64,000 nucleotides of DNA, taken from contig CM030367.1 of NCBI GenBank assembly GCA_017893485.1, positions 142,651,767 to 142,715,766 on the forward strand, read 5' to 3'. The position numbers were made by a program, and so were the translations under genes. Source of the DNA: Hemerocallis citrina (Eukaryota > Streptophyta > Magnoliopsida > Asparagales > Asphodelaceae). Below are positions 1-11,899 of the stretch, one piece after another. Numbering within the stretch: position 1 is the first letter of the stretch; each line of letters opens with the position of its first letter. The notes under the pieces were generated by a model. That model did no database searches. It had not been told where the DNA came from and saw nothing but the letters and a program-made list of their open reading frames with translations.

Positions 1-1722
1 AAACATGTACAACTAGATTCAAAAGCTAGATAGACCTCGATTTGAAGCTCAATCTAAGGTTTAAATATGACGAAGGCACAATTTGATCAAAACAGCGAAA
101 ATCATATACCACATGCATCTGCGATATTTTGGAAAAACCATTATAATTTACTTGCTCAACAAAATTTCACGTTTTTGGATTCTTTAAAAAGATCATTGTG
201 TCTAATCTAAGTTCTTAGTTGAAATTTTTCTCAATTTACCCCATTTTGAAGGCGAAAATGGCCAAAAAAACAGGCATGCGTAAAAGCTTCCAGCATTAAC
301 AAAACTGTCACCCAGTCAAACGATAAAATCCTTCAAAAATAATAATGATCTCGGAAGTTCATAAAATTTGGTTGTAATGTTCCACACACATAGGGTAACC
401 ACATATCCAAAGTTCTCCAAAAGTTTACAAAAGAAGTAAAAATATTTTGAATGGGGTACAAATTTTCATATTGCATTTTGTGCTGCCTCTCGACCATGTC
501 AACAAGTGTCATTTTCAAATGACATAAATTCTTCCAAAAATTACAAAATTTGGTGGAAATATTCCACACCAATTTAAGAAGCTACTGTAAAAAAATCAAA
601 GTAAAATTCCATATGGATACCAAGTTATGCTTTTTCTAAGTTGTGCATGTTACGCTCGCAGAGCAGGATTCTCATCTCCGAACCAGCAGCAAATTTGATT
701 TTTTTAAGATAGAATTTCATCTCCAAAATTTTTGAAATTATGTAGAGTTATAGTAGACATACATATGAAGTCACAGTAAAAATTTTAGGTCTAAACTCAT
801 AATAAACATGGAGATACAATTTTTTAAAGTCAAACATGACAATTTCATTCGCAAGCAGCAAAATACACAGCACAGCAGCAACTTGGCATTTTTTAAAAAT
901 ATCAATCCTCAACCTAAATTATGAAATTCGGTGGAGATAATAGGGACACAATCAAGATGCTCCTATAAAATTTCCAAGCCTAAAACCCAATATGACACAA
1001 AGTTATAAATTTCCAAATCTTCTCATATTAAAACCTTCCAAGATTTAATCTTTCTTTCATAATTATACTTCTAACACTTTAATATGTAATCAAACAACTA
1101 TTCTTCATTCACAAAATCATGCAACTCAATCCAATAGAATTTTTCATTAAAAAAAAATTCTTTTTAGACATGCATAGAGTTTTAGAAGTCGCCTACTATG
1201 AAAAGTAAGATCCTCCAATTCATCTCGTTGCTTGAAAACTCCACCTCCAAGCTCCTCAACTTGTTGGCTTTTCCTCACTTCTTCACCACCTAAGCTGTAG
1301 AATGTAGAAATTTTCTCTTTGAAGTGGTAGAAATGTGCAGAAAATGTTAGAAGCAAGAAAGGTGAATTTTTAGGGTTTGAAAGAAAATTGGAGAGAGCGA
1401 TAGTGAGATGGGTTTTGAGAGTGTTTAACTACATGGGGGGGGGGGGGGTGTTGGATTTCCGGCCAAGGGTGAGATTAGGGTGAGGGAGTGGGGAGGTGAC
1501 CACACTCCAAAACTAGCACGTAGTTTTAGAGAGTGGATTAGGGTTTGGTAAATGGTTTTAGGGTTTGGTTTACTTAATCACATGGATAATCTTATCCTAC
1601 GATACTCATATATGTATACATATATGTATTCATACATCTATACTTGCATACGTATGTCTATATACATATGTAACACAATGCAAGCCGAACATTTAATGGA
1701 AGTTTGTATAAAAAATTAATTA
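1..1722. other. AT-rich intergenic DNA without a recognisable gene
   Basis: No open frame here looks like a protein family. The DNA is AT-rich and has loosely repeated phrases: a TTTGGTGGAAATATTCC-like motif or its variants near 366, 547 and 925, and two cagcagcaa-type stretches near 690 and 855. This suggests an old, diverged transposon body. A G-run lies at about 1434-1449 and a TATATGTATA-rich stretch at 1605-1670. The short open frames are taken as chance. Confidence 0.5.
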
Positions 1723-2283
1723 TTAATATTTTTCGTGAATCTTACAAAGGCCCTCAGTTTTATTCATCAATCTATCAAATTCTTCATGATACTCAATTAA
1801 AGAACCAATCTGCACTAGCTTAGACAAAGCTCCGTGATGATCTACAAATGCGGAAGGCCTAAATCTGACTTCTAACTCATGAACAAACACCTCCCAATTT
1901 ATCAATACACAATTATCAAATTTCCATTGAAACCACGCTAACGCTTGACCATTCATCTATTGGCAATTTTTGATCATATGAAGTACGATGATACTCAAAA
2001 AATTGATTAGCCTAGAGCATCCAACATGTTGGATCTCTCCCCTGTTGCAGATTCACCATGATTTTGAGCTCTGGATTGATTGAGCTGTTGATGTAACATT
2101 CCATCTATAAATGTCAGATTATTGAATAACTCCATAACAGGCTTTTGTGCTCTTCTACAGCTATAGTGAGTTCTTGTAATTGGGTCGCTTGATTATGATG
2201 TTGATCATCATGCTTCCTCGACGCTTCTTTTATTTGTTCAATCACTTCGTCAATCCCTCGAAGACGCGTACCCTCCGACATTA
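1723..2283 (-). pseudogene. Ty3/gypsy gag remnant
   Basis: Reading leftwards from an ATG at 2283 the frame opens MSEGTRLRGIDEVIEQIKEA and soon breaks with stops and frameshifts. It resumes at 1956 with a clear retrotransposon gag (Retrotrans_gag) segment: GQALAWFQWKF, W..F...L..RFRPSAF.D..GALSKL.Q.GS..EYHEEF and GLCKI. These are landmarks of plant Ty3/gypsy gag. The frame ends at 1723 where the element appears cut off; no protease, reverse transcriptase or integrase follows to the left. The LTR and primer site lie immediately upstream (2288-2694), so this is the 5' end of a minus-strand element. The family call is firm; the exact frame structure is inferred. Confidence 0.75.
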
Positions 2284-2287
2284 GAAT

Positions 2288-2304
2288 CCAGATGAAAGCA
2301 CCAA
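2288..2304 (-). promoter_or_regulatory. Primer binding site of truncated gypsy element
   Basis: On the minus strand TTGGTGCTTTCATCTGG directly follows the LTR 3' end (...GCTTCA at 2305) and precedes the gag ATG at 2283. A TTGGTGCTTTCAT-like box in this place is common in plant Ty3/gypsy elements. The primer tRNA was not identified. Confidence 0.55.
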
Positions 2305-2694
2305 TGAAGCGATCGAATATCTCAAATAGCTCAAATCTACCAAGAACTTACAAAACTACTATGATCCGACTCTTGAGCACACTCAACTAGCACATTAAGC
2401 TATTCATTAACTCTGTGGATGACAAAATTACAGATACATGAATCAAGAACAAGAACATTGAATTTGGAAGAATAATGAAGAAGAAGAAGGTTGAAGAATA
2501 GGACAAATTATGTTACTCATTAATTCCCCTTTCTTACAATCCTACTCTTATTTATACTTTTTATTACACCCTACTCAATGGGCCACCCTTCCTATTACGC
2601 CATCTGTCCTCCACTCTAACCACCTAACTGATTCTGAATCCCCATCCTGACTCCTCTTTTACGTACGAAACACGTGCTATGCTCTACTCCAACA
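2305..2694 (-). repeat. 5' LTR of the truncated Ty3/gypsy element
   Basis: On the minus strand this 390-bp block starts TGTTGGAGTAG and ends GCTTCA, giving TG...CA termini. It contains a TATAAATAA box about one third of the way in, then a leader that reaches the primer site and gag. No second copy lies to the left, in keeping with 3' truncation. Boundaries come from the TG/CA ends and the neighbouring PBS, not from an LTR-LTR comparison. Confidence 0.6.
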
Positions 2695-2883
2695 ATCTCA
2701 GCACCCTAGCAGCTCTTTCTCCAATATGATCTGACCCATTCTTTGAATTCGCATCAGTGGGGAGGAGGGAGTAGGTGATGATCGCGTTCGCAATATGTTG
2801 GAGGTGGTAGAGGCAAGGTGAGGTGATGATGTTGTATCATAATAGGTAGTACATGGGGATTATTAAATTATGGTGATGACTAA

Positions 2884-3390
2884 GAGCATCTGTAGTCGTT
2901 CTAAGCTATTTTTTGAGTATTTGACTTTTGGAAATAGAAAATATGGCTGCGCGCTGCAGTCGTTGAAAGCTAAAATATGGCCGGACGATCGATTATCTCT
3001 CGTCCCAAATTTTTTTTAAAAAAAAGAGGAAGAAGGCCTGGGACGGTGGATTATACACCGGCCCAGCAATTTTGTCTTATTCAAAATTGTTGGGACGGTG
3101 TATAATACACCGTCCGACCCTTTTGAGAATTTTTTTTTATTTTTTTACTAACGGACGGGACTTTATTAATCGTCATTTTTAAAGCGACGGGCTATTATCC
3201 TTCGTCATTTTTAAGGGACGAAAGAAAATTTTCCAAATGCTATATTTTGGCTTTTGCCAAATCGTCTGCTATATTTGGCAAGCTACTATTCATCGTACAC
3301 CCAAATTTTGGGTATTTGGACGATCACTGCAGTTCTCTTATTCCAAATTTTTCCAAAATTTGAGTATTTAGCCCACGACCACAGATGCTC
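2884..3390. mobile_element. Harbinger/Tourist-like MITE, TAA target duplication
   Basis: The 507-bp block begins GAGCATCTGTAGTCGT and ends ACGACCACAGATGCTC, an imperfect terminal inverted repeat. It is flanked by TAA at 2881-2883 and 3391-3393. Both features fit the PIF/Harbinger (Tourist) class. The interior has G+C-rich palindromic stretches such as gggacggtgTATAatacaccg and no coding capacity. A related 5' end is present at 17163. Confidence 0.8.
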
Positions 3391-3532
3391 TAACTGGTGG
3401 AAATATTTTTAAATATAGAGAATTTGAGAGATAGTAAATCTATGAATTAAAATATACAAAAATATTTTCTGGTCTACTAACTAAATAAATAATACAAGGA
3501 GATGAAAATGGATTTACTGTTTGTTGAAATAA

Positions 3533-4376
3533 AGGACTATTTGGTTCAAAGGAGGGGAGGGGAGGGGAGGGGAGGGGAGGGATTTTAATGGAGGGGAGGG
3601 GAGGGGAGGGGAGGGGTGGGAAAGGGTGGGGAGGGAAAATAATTATCTTCTTATTTGGTTCACAAAGGAAGGAAGGGAATTTTATAATTAAATTACTTTT
3701 ATACCCTTTTACGAGCCTGTTTCTAATTCTAATTTAATTGTGTTCTTTTTATTCCCTTTTTTCTTGTTGAAAGAATTTCTAAGTTATAATGTGGTATATT
3801 TCCTGAGCTTCCAAATATTTTTTTTGGTGGTGTTAATTTAAGATGTAGCTTGTTTTTCTGTTGTTGTGGTATTTACAGTATGATTGAAAGTATGGTTTGA
3901 TCAATTATTTATGAGATAAACACAGTCATGATTTGTGGCTTTGTAGATGTAACTGTGGGCATTTGATAAGGTGTAAATAGTTACAAACTTATGACGGCGG
4001 GATGGCAGGACGGCGGTTCGTTGGACGGAGACGGGGGCGACTGCGGGACGATGGACGGAGACAAGAGGGGAGGGGACAAGGAGGGGGAGAAAGAGAGAGC
4101 GCGAGTGGGAGAGAGAGTCGGGAAAGAGAGGATCTGTTTTTTTATTTTAGGGATTTATATCTTAAAAGGGCAATTTAATCCAATCACTAAAAAAAATTTA
4201 GACCTAAGTTCTCTCCCCTCCAAATCTCCCAATATTGGAGGGAAGCCAAAATTGGCTCAGGAGGGATTTTGCACCCCTCCATTTCCCTCCCCTCCCCTCC
4301 TAAAAAATGAACCAAAAAAGAAATGTTTTAAAAAATCCCTCCCTTCCTCTCCATTCCCCTCCAACCAAGCAGGCCC
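3533..4376. mobile_element. Tourist-like MITE with (GGAGG)n tracts
   Basis: The left end reads AGGACTATTTGGTTCAAAGG; the right end, reversed, reads GGGCCTGCTTGGTTGGAGGG, matching the familiar GGGCCTGTTTGG Tourist-type end. TAA flanks both sides (3530-3532, 4377-4379). Subterminal DNA on both arms is a GGAGG/CCTCC tract (3551-3635; 4215-4370), the arms being mutually inverted. An open frame at 3991-4392 overlaps the right arm and is a by-product of the repeat. Confidence 0.75.
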
Positions 4377-4528
4377 TAAAGAAATGAAATAAACAGAACT
4401 AGGCTGAGCCAGATCCAGTTAGTTTTCCATAAAATCATAATCATCTACCATGATGTAAAGGAGATAATCGCGGGTTGATTTCCAATTTAAACAACATGCA
4501 AATAAGGTGTTCATGCACTTGAGCACCC

Positions 4529-6040
4529 ATATCTATATCTTATACTAATAGGAGAGAGGGTCTACACCCTCTCACCTTTCTCTATTTTGAAATAGAGAAT
4601 GGAGAGGAACGGTAGAAATTTCTATTTAACTAACACATGCACTACACACAATTTTATTAAAAATAGAAAACAAAATAAAAACACTAATCCCTCAAATACA
4701 CTCTTTTCCTTCCACTTTCTCAATCCCACAAAATTTCATGTCTTTTCCCAAACCCACCATCATTCCCTGACTTAGAATTAGATTTTTATACAAACACAAT
4801 TCATAAAAAAAAAATATATATGATTTTCTTACTCTATCATATTTACCCTAACATGTGCTATAATGCACGATTTATAATGTATAACCCATTTACTGAATGT
4901 TAATGATATTATAATATACATGTTAACTTAAATTAATTGAATATGCTAAATCTTTTCATTGCATGTATTTTTTTAGCTTTAGTAATATTCAGTTGGATAA
5001 CATTATGGTTTGGCCGTGATTTTCTAAACCATCTACTTATATAAGGATGATAATGAAGATTTCAGTAATTACGGTTGGAATGATATTCATAAATTTCTCC
5101 CAGTTCTCTCAAACTTTTTTGAAGTTACATCTAATTTCATGAGTCCCTCAAAGTAATTTTAAGCTACGCAATTTGTACAGAGTAACACTAATTAACTACT
5201 AGTTGTGACTATTAGTTTAGTCTTCGTTGACTGGTTTTAATTTAGTTTTTGTATGGATTGCTTATTAATTGAAAGGTGGTTGTGTGTTTCTATTTTCTAA
5301 ACTATACACACAAGTTTCTTTTGAACATCTTAAATTAGAACATTTGACTAGATATAGTTTAGAAAATAGAAACGCACAACGACCCTTCAATTAATAAGCA
5401 ATCCGTACGAAAACTAGAACGAAGACCAAAAACTAACGGTCACAACAAGTAGTTAACTAGTGTTACCTATGTAAATTGCACAACCTAAAATAATTTTTAG
5501 AGAATCATAAAATTATATATAACTCCAGAATAACGAGAGAGAATTGAGAAAAATTATGAATATTATCACTACCGTAATTACTGAAATCTTTATTATCATA
5601 CTCATATAAGCAGATGGTTTAGAGAATCATTGTCAAATCATAATATTATCCAACTGAATATTACTAAAGCTAAAAAAATGCATGTAATAAAAAAAGTCTC
5701 ATATTCAACTAATTTAGGTTAACAGACATGTTAAGGAAAAGCTGATAGACTAAGAAAATTATATAAAAATAATTTTATGAATTGTGTTTGTTTAAAAATC
5801 TAATTCTAAGTTAGGTGATGGGGGTGGGTTTGAGAAGAGACGTGAGATTTTGCGAGATTGAGAAAGTGGGAGGGAAAAAGACTGTGTTTGAGGAATTAGT
5901 ATTTTTTATTTTGTTTTGATTTTTTAATAAAATCGTACGTACACGTGTTAGTTGAATATTAATCTTTGCCTATCCTCTCCTTTCTCTATTTCAAAATAGA
6001 AAAAGAAGAGGGGGTGATTATTAGTATAAGATATAGATAT
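4529..6040. mobile_element. 1.5-kb fold-back element with about 0.7-kb inverted arms
   Basis: The outer ends are exact inverses: ATATCTATATCTTATACTAA at the left and its complement ending at 6040. The inverted match continues, with small gaps, to the centre: the left arm runs to about 5308 and the right arm starts near 5354, leaving a loop of about 45 bp. Matching landmarks include CTCTATTTTGAAATAGAG near 4580 against 5985, and TTGCTTATTAATTGAA near 5260 against 5385. No transposase is encoded and no clear target duplication was found. It could be a fold-back MULE derivative, or two inverted Helitron-like 5' ends (TCTATATCTTATACTAATA). Confidence 0.75.
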
Positions 6041-6496
6041 AATATGCATTCTATAAAACAATACCTATAGAAATCTCTATGAAACCGTTACCAAGTATTT
6101 TTAACCAATATAATAAAAAATTGTAAAACACACGTTAATACTATATTGAAGTAGTATATTTTTCCAACACTAACACCTAGCCATAAGATTGGTGGTCATA
6201 AAACTATGGGGCTGGATTTCTGCAGACATAGTTTGTTGGAAGTGATGATTTGATGGCTGGCCCATGTTCCTGGTTGGTTTCATAGAAAGGGGACGAAGAA
6301 TAAAGGGTACTTCCGGAATCTAAACAAAGGTATAGAACATTTTTATTTTTTATTAGTATTATTTTTATTTTTATTATTTTGTATTTTTATTTTTTTGGGT
6401 GCGTGGGTCCGTGGGTGGGAGTTATTTTTTTGGGTGCGTGGGTCCGTCGGTGGGAGGGAGGGAGGGAGGGTGGGTGGGTGGGTGGGAGGGGGGGTA
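6041..6496. other. Intergenic DNA with a local GGGTGCGTGGGTCCG duplication
   Basis: No gene is seen. A segment of about 30 bp containing TTTTTTTGGGTGCGTGGGTC is duplicated in tandem (about 6388-6450) and runs into a GGGAGGGAGGGTGGG tract at 6450-6495, a potential G-quadruplex. Confidence 0.6.
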
Positions 6497-6504
6497 TTTT
6501 TTGT

Positions 6505-7577
6505 GAGTCCTGGTATTCACCCCCCGTTTTCTAGCCGCTCCCCCCATTTGGTTCTCTCCCCCATAAGAAAACAGAAAATCTGAAGCGCGCATCCCATTGG
6601 TAACGCACCTCGTATAAAAGAAATTTTTCTTTATCGATTCTATTATTCTTTCTGATCTCAAAACCCCTCTTCCCCAACCGTTGAAACCCTCTTTTACTGT
6701 CATCTCTGATCTCAAAATCGGATTCCCACTGATTCTTCCTTCCCATTAGTTTCCCTAATTCCACATTTTTCAAGACATCTTCATCTTCACATGTAAATTT
6801 TCTTTTATTTTCACTTGTATCGATTCTTGTTTTTTCTTCCTAGTTTTTATTTGTTTATTTGTTCGAATTAGATGAAAAATTGTGTTTTTTCTTGCTATCT
6901 ACTCAATTCAGAGTTTAATACGTAGATTCCGATAGGTTTTAGGTTTTGATTTAGTTAAATTAAGGATTTTTGGCTGTTGTTTGAACAAGTGATTCAACAT
7001 TTTTTTCTGTTTTTCTAAGTTAAATTAGGAATTTTTGGCTGTTATTTGAGCAAGTGATTCAACATTTTTTTTCTATTTTTTTTTTTTTGCCATGAACCAT
7101 ACACAATTCTGTATGCTATATAAAATCCATTGCAACTACAGTTTCATGTTTTTGCTTGGGTTATGGAGTAAATGATGATTTACCTGTGTTTTTGATGAAT
7201 TTTGGGCAACCACAACATAATTTTGGGATTCAGTAACGATTCAAGTAACTCAAAATCCATTTGATTAGATTCTTCTTGAATTCTCATTGCCTCTTCTTCT
7301 TCCACTTCTTCCATTAGAGAGTTGCATGAAGATGAAGAGTCCAAGTGAAGAGAAAAAAACAATAGGGGGGAGAAAGATGAAAAAAATTGGGGTGGATGGA
7401 TGGGAATTGTTAGTTTTTTATGGGGGGAGCGGAACCAAGAAATTGGGAGGGAAAGTAGGGTGAGCACACAGTTTACCCCCCACAACTTAAAAATGATATG
7501 ACTGGAAATTTTAATTTATAAAGGACAACTTAAAAATGGAAGGTGAGCTAGAAAACGGAGGGTGAATACTAGGACTC
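6505..7577. mobile_element. Non-autonomous TIR element with 8-bp target duplication
   Basis: Left end GAGTCCTGGTATTCACC and right end, reversed, GAGTCCTAGTATTCACC continue as an inverted match of about 31 bp through GTTTTCTAGC. The direct repeat TTTTTTGT flanks exactly (6497-6504, 7578-7585). Eight bases point to hAT; a Mutator-type nonamer with one mismatch is possible. The interior contains a tandem duplication of about 65 bp (about 6950-7070, around GTGATTCAACATTTTTTT) and a reverse-strand open frame (7180-7485) rich in Glu that I do not recognise and regard as doubtful. Confidence 0.75.
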
Positions 7578-7585
7578 TTTTTTGT

Positions 7586-7827
7586 TTCTTGGGCTTTTTA
7601 CTGTTTTATGTGCCCTTATAATAATTACAAGAAATTACAAGTTTGATTTCCAAATAACAACAAGAATGTATTTGAGAGTCAGGGAGAGAGAGAGAGTTGC
7701 ATGAATTTCGAATCAACCTAATTTATTTTAAAATTACCATAATTGATGACAATGCATTTTAAAAAGTCTTTTTCACTAATTTTTGGAGTATTAGAAATAG
7801 TATTATAAGGCTTACTCAAAAAAATAT
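7586..7827. other. Short intergenic stretch, nothing recognised
   Basis: AT-rich DNA between the TIR element and the next LTR. No coding or structural signal was seen apart from a short GA repeat at 7682-7695. Confidence 0.5.
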
Positions 7828-8073
7828 TGTTGCTGCTTATTTCGGTGTGGGAGCAAACAGATAGTGAGTTAATAATTGAAAAAAACTACTAAAGTCAAAC
7901 CTGTGACCCTGACCGTTAAAGACGGTTAGAGCTCCTGAGAATGAATCTGGATCGTTGATTGACCATCGTGATATGAATTCGACAGTTGCTAATGCGGCCG
8001 ATAGACCTGCAAAAAGCTGAAACACAGGGGAGTAACCCCGGCGACAGACCCTCAAACTCTTAAGTCATAACAT

Positions 8074-8121
<48 letters not shown>

Positions 8122-8506
8122 TGTGTGTGTGAGTGAAAACTGGCAAATTGTTGATTACCTTCTGACTGAAGAAGGGGAGGGGTATTTATAGGACTGAGAG
8201 ATATTTCAAAAGATTGATTTGTATCCGTTGGATCGATTTAACTACCTTATCTCTTTCATATCTCTCCCCCTCAAGAGATAAGATATCCTTGTTAGGGGAT
8301 AAAAGATTTGACTCCTAATTTGCATGGGCTGGGAGTCTCTCCTAGTCGGCCTAGTCTGTCACTTTTTATGGGCTTGGAAGAAGCCCATGTCCTGGAGTGA
8401 GTCCAAACCCATAAAAGAGGCCTGTGATGGCTAATATGCATGTAGATGCTTTGAGATTTGTGCAGGAATAGTACGGCTCTGACCTGCAGCGATTTTTACA
8501 TCATCA
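7828..8506 (-). repeat. 3' LTR (left copy)
   Basis: In plus orientation it begins TGTTGCTGCTTATTTCGG and ends CATCATCA. It matches 15438-16104 nearly throughout, e.g. GTTAAAGACGGTTAGAGCTC at about 7913 and at about 15524. A (GA)n tract (about 8079-8119) is much shorter in the other copy, which instead has a GA/G-run near 15749-15780. The divergence suggests the insertion is not very recent. Confidence 0.85.
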
Positions 8507-8519
8507 TAAGCCCCCCACT
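8507..8519 (-). promoter_or_regulatory. Polypurine tract
   Basis: On the minus strand AGTGGGGGGCTTA abuts the start of the 3' LTR (TGATGATG...). A purine run in this place primes plus-strand DNA synthesis in LTR elements. Confidence 0.6.
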
Positions 8520-8589
8520 GCCGGAAGGCAATTTTCTTGGCTTTCGAGGAGTAGTACGTCTTAATTTGGAATCTAGCGTATAATCTTAG

Positions 8590-9790
8590 TCGTCGGAGTG
8601 TTCGGAGATACCTGGAACTATTTTGTGGCTTCTAAAGGCAGTCAATATTTTCCTGGATTTTTCTTTATTTCTTCAGATTTTTTTTCTGAATTTTCTGGAA
8701 ATTTTCCATACTTCTTCAGATTTTTCCAAAATTTCTGGAATTTTCTAGAATGTTCCCATAGTTCTTCGGATTTTTCCAAATTTTCTGGAATTTTTCCCAA
8801 TTTTAAAATCACTTTTTCGAATTTTATAATGAATAGATTCAATTTAAATTACTTTTTTAGATTTTTAATTTAATTTTCAGAATTAAAATAATTATTTTTG
8901 AATTTTTAAATTACTTTTTCGAATTAAAAATGAGTTCAGGGAGTTTTTTGCAAAAAGTCGACCGCGTACGGATCTTGACACGATCTGGGCCGCTCATCAG
9001 ATGGCAGCTCGCGCGTCGAGGAGATCGAACGGCTGAGATCCGAGAGGAGCGTTGAGGACGATGGCAGGTGACGTTAACACATCTCGTGCGTCCATCACAC
9101 TTAAGATCGAATATCTAAGAGATCAGAGGGTCAGGAATCGACACGGAGACCCCCGAGCTCGGTCGACCATTTGGTCGAGCTATGGCCATTTGGTTCGATT
9201 CCGATGGCTTCACTGAGCTACGAGGAGTCCCTGTATTCATAAAGCTATGATGGTCGAGTTTCGTTGCCGAGCATCGGAGCTTTCAACTTCACCGACCCTT
9301 CTCGCTCGCCGAGGTATTGAGCTTCACCCTTGGATGCGCTATGGGGATTTCGAAGCATCGCCGAGCTGTGGGCGTCTCGTTATCGCCGAGCGATGGGTTA
9401 TTGAAGCTTCGCCGAGCTATGGCCATCAAGGTTTTCACTGAGCTATGGCCACCTCGCCGAGATATGGAGGCGATGCTTCACCAAGCTATTTGAGCCTCAC
9501 TGAGCTATGGATATGGTCATCTTCGTCGAGCTAAGGACTTAGGATTTTCTTCGAGAATTTTTCGAAGCTTGGGATGCTCTGTTTTTGGGCGACATGTTTG
9601 TGCGGCGAGCTCTGTCGATGATGGCAAGTTCGTCGATGGGTTCAAACTTGGTGGTGCTCTCGGCGTGGTGGAGGCTCAGAGTCGGAGTGGTGGAGTGGTG
9701 GTCGAGAGAGGCTCTCGCCGGGCTTGGAATTTTTGGCGGGAGAGCTTTTTGGAGGAGGAAGAAGAAGGAGAATAGGAGGAGGGTTGCGGG
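8590..9790. repeat. Degenerate repeats in the element interior: TTTTCTGGAATTTT and CCGAGCTATGG series
   Basis: Two repetitive stretches lie 3' of the protease region. At about 8650-8800 a TTTTTCCAAATTTTCTGGAA phrase recurs about every 35-60 bp. At about 9165-9530 a GCCGAGCTATGG(C/A) phrase recurs, mixed with TTCACTGAGCTATGG. Several open frames on both strands here are side effects of the repeats. Nothing resembles pol. Confidence 0.6.
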
Positions 9791-9970
9791 TTTTGGATAA
9801 CGAGTTTGGATCTGACCCATTAATACCCCTTCACCTTAATTCTTCTTTAATTCTTCTTGTGGGTTTGGGTTGTAACCTGACCTGCTCCAAAGCCACTTAT
9901 ACCCTAACTCCTCTTTCGTACGGTGAATACATTTGCTTGGAGATTATTTGGAGTTTCTTGGACTTGGGTT

Positions 9971-9973
<3 letters not shown>

Positions 9974-10025
<52 letters not shown>
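9974..10025. repeat. (TA)n microsatellite
   Basis: About 26 uninterrupted TA units inside the LTR element. The TYIYIYI-type open frame across it is an artefact. Confidence 0.95.
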
Positions 10026-10029
<4 letters not shown>

Positions 10030-10109
10030 GCTTATATGTGTATACCCAGCTTTTTACTCCATCACCCCGATTGGTGGATCTTGTACATATATAGCCGTCC
10101 TAGGAGAGC

Positions 10110-11100
10110 TGTTGCATACTTGTTGTTTGATACCAGTGAGTTTGTGGATAACATTCTACGATGGAGTTTGTGTCGAACTTGCCGCTTCTGCCCAGTAAAA
10201 CTGTAGAGACATTTTTGAGATAAAGTTGATATAGAAACTGCTGTTTGATCCCGGTGAGTTTCGAGACAACTCCAAGATAGAGTGGGATGTTGAACTTGTT
10301 GTTTGTTCCCAATAAGTTTGTATAGACAACTCTTTGACTGAGTTGGTGTAGAGACTGTCGTTTGATCCGAGCGAGTTTCGAGACAACTCTGAGATAGAGT
10401 TGATGCAGAGACTATCGTTTGATCCCGATAAGTTCAGAGATAACTCGTAGGCAGATTTGGTTCAGAAACTACCGTTTGATCCCAGCGAGTTTGTAGGGAG
10501 AGCTACGAGATAAACTTGAGCTTGAACTTTCCATTTGGCCCCAGCAAGTTTACAGAGGTTGCTCCTTGATCGAGTTGATTTAGAAACTGCTATTTGATCT
10601 CGATGAGTTTATAGAGGCAACTCCGTGATGGAGTTGTGCATTGAACTTGTTGTTTGTTCCCAACAAGCTTGTAGAGACAACTCCTCGACTAAATTGGTGT
10701 AGAGCTCGCTGTTTGATCCCCACGAGTTTAGGGAGACAACTCTGAGATAAAGTTAATGTAGAGCCCGCCTTTTGATCCCAGCGAGCTTGGATAGAAAGCC
10801 CATAGTGGGATTCGTGCAGAAAGTAAGGCGTTGAACTCGTTGTTTGGAGCCAACGAGTTGTTTAGGAGAAACTTGAGCAAAGACCAATGCATCGAACTCG
10901 TTGTTTGGGACCAGCGAGTTGTTGATGGAGCTCAAGCGACGAGCAGAGCATTGAACTTGTTGTTGGGAGCCAACAAGCTATTGATGGAGCTTGAGCGAAA
11001 GCCAAGGTGTTGAACTCATTGTTTGAAGTCAATGAGCTATTGATGAAGTTCAAACGGCAAGTGGAGCGTTGAACTCGTTGTTTGGGACCAGTGAGTTATG
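10110..11100. repeat. Degenerate tandem repeats of about 60 bp, CGTTTGATCCCAGCGAGTTT type
   Basis: About 16 loosely conserved units carry the phrase TTGTTTGATCCCAGCGAGTT followed by an AGAGACAACTC-type phrase, then from about 10830 a GTTGTTTGGGACCAGCGAGTT version with GATGGAGCTTGAGCG. It is part of the non-coding filler of the gag-protease element. No protein function is inferred. Confidence 0.7.
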
Positions 11101-11899
11101 AAGTCACTCATGCTTGATTAGCGTTGAGGTGATTCCATTCCTCTCTTTGTTGGCAAGTAGCTGCGTATATCGAACGAGGTTCTTGAGACATAGAACTTGC
11201 TCTCCTTTGTGATACGCTGTGCTTGACAAAGTTGGGACTCTCCCGTTCGCACGGCTCTTTAAGCGAGACGGAGTTGGAGCTTGCTCAAGTGAAGGTGGTC
11301 GGATAAACCTAGAGCTTGCCTGCCTAAGGAAGACCTATCTTGAATTTCTTCATCAAGAGTTGATGCGACCCTATGGAGCTGTTAGCTGGTAGGAGGCCGG
11401 TAAAGAGGTTTGTTTCTCTTAGGTAGAGCATCTCTCCAATGTGTAGCTGGAAAAACAGCTTACATGATAGTTTGTCGTACAGTGTCCGCAGAACTTTTGG
11501 TAGCAATTATTAGATGTGAAACGTAGACTCATTGTAATTCTGCAGTTGTAATGAGACTTGCAGTTAGTAGAATAAGAAGCTTTCTACGTGTAGGGGTCTT
11601 TTCCGGTGATTCATCGCCTTGGGGGTCGGCTGGTCGAATAAGCTGCTCTTGGAGAGAGTTAGACTCTGGACTAGCCATTTTGTATTTGTAGATGTCTGTA
11701 GTGGTACTAGATCTGGACATATAAGTTTGCGGTAGTTCTTTGATTTGAAGAATTCCTTTCATATGCTTGATTTTTGCTGTCATGGTTGAGGTGCCATCGA
11801 CTTGGTTCTTTGTAGCTAAATAACAGGGTCTCAAGTCTGTTGCGTATAACTAACGAACTGCCGACGGTGTATGACAGAGTTTAGCATTGCTCCGTCTTG

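Noticed and set aside
3991..4392. 133-residue open frame
   Set aside because: It overlaps the right arm of a Tourist-like MITE; composition follows the GGAGG/CCTCC tract and it crosses the element border.
7837..8055. 72-residue open frame inside the left LTR
   Set aside because: It lies wholly in the LTR and the matching stretch of the other LTR does not keep it; a chance frame.
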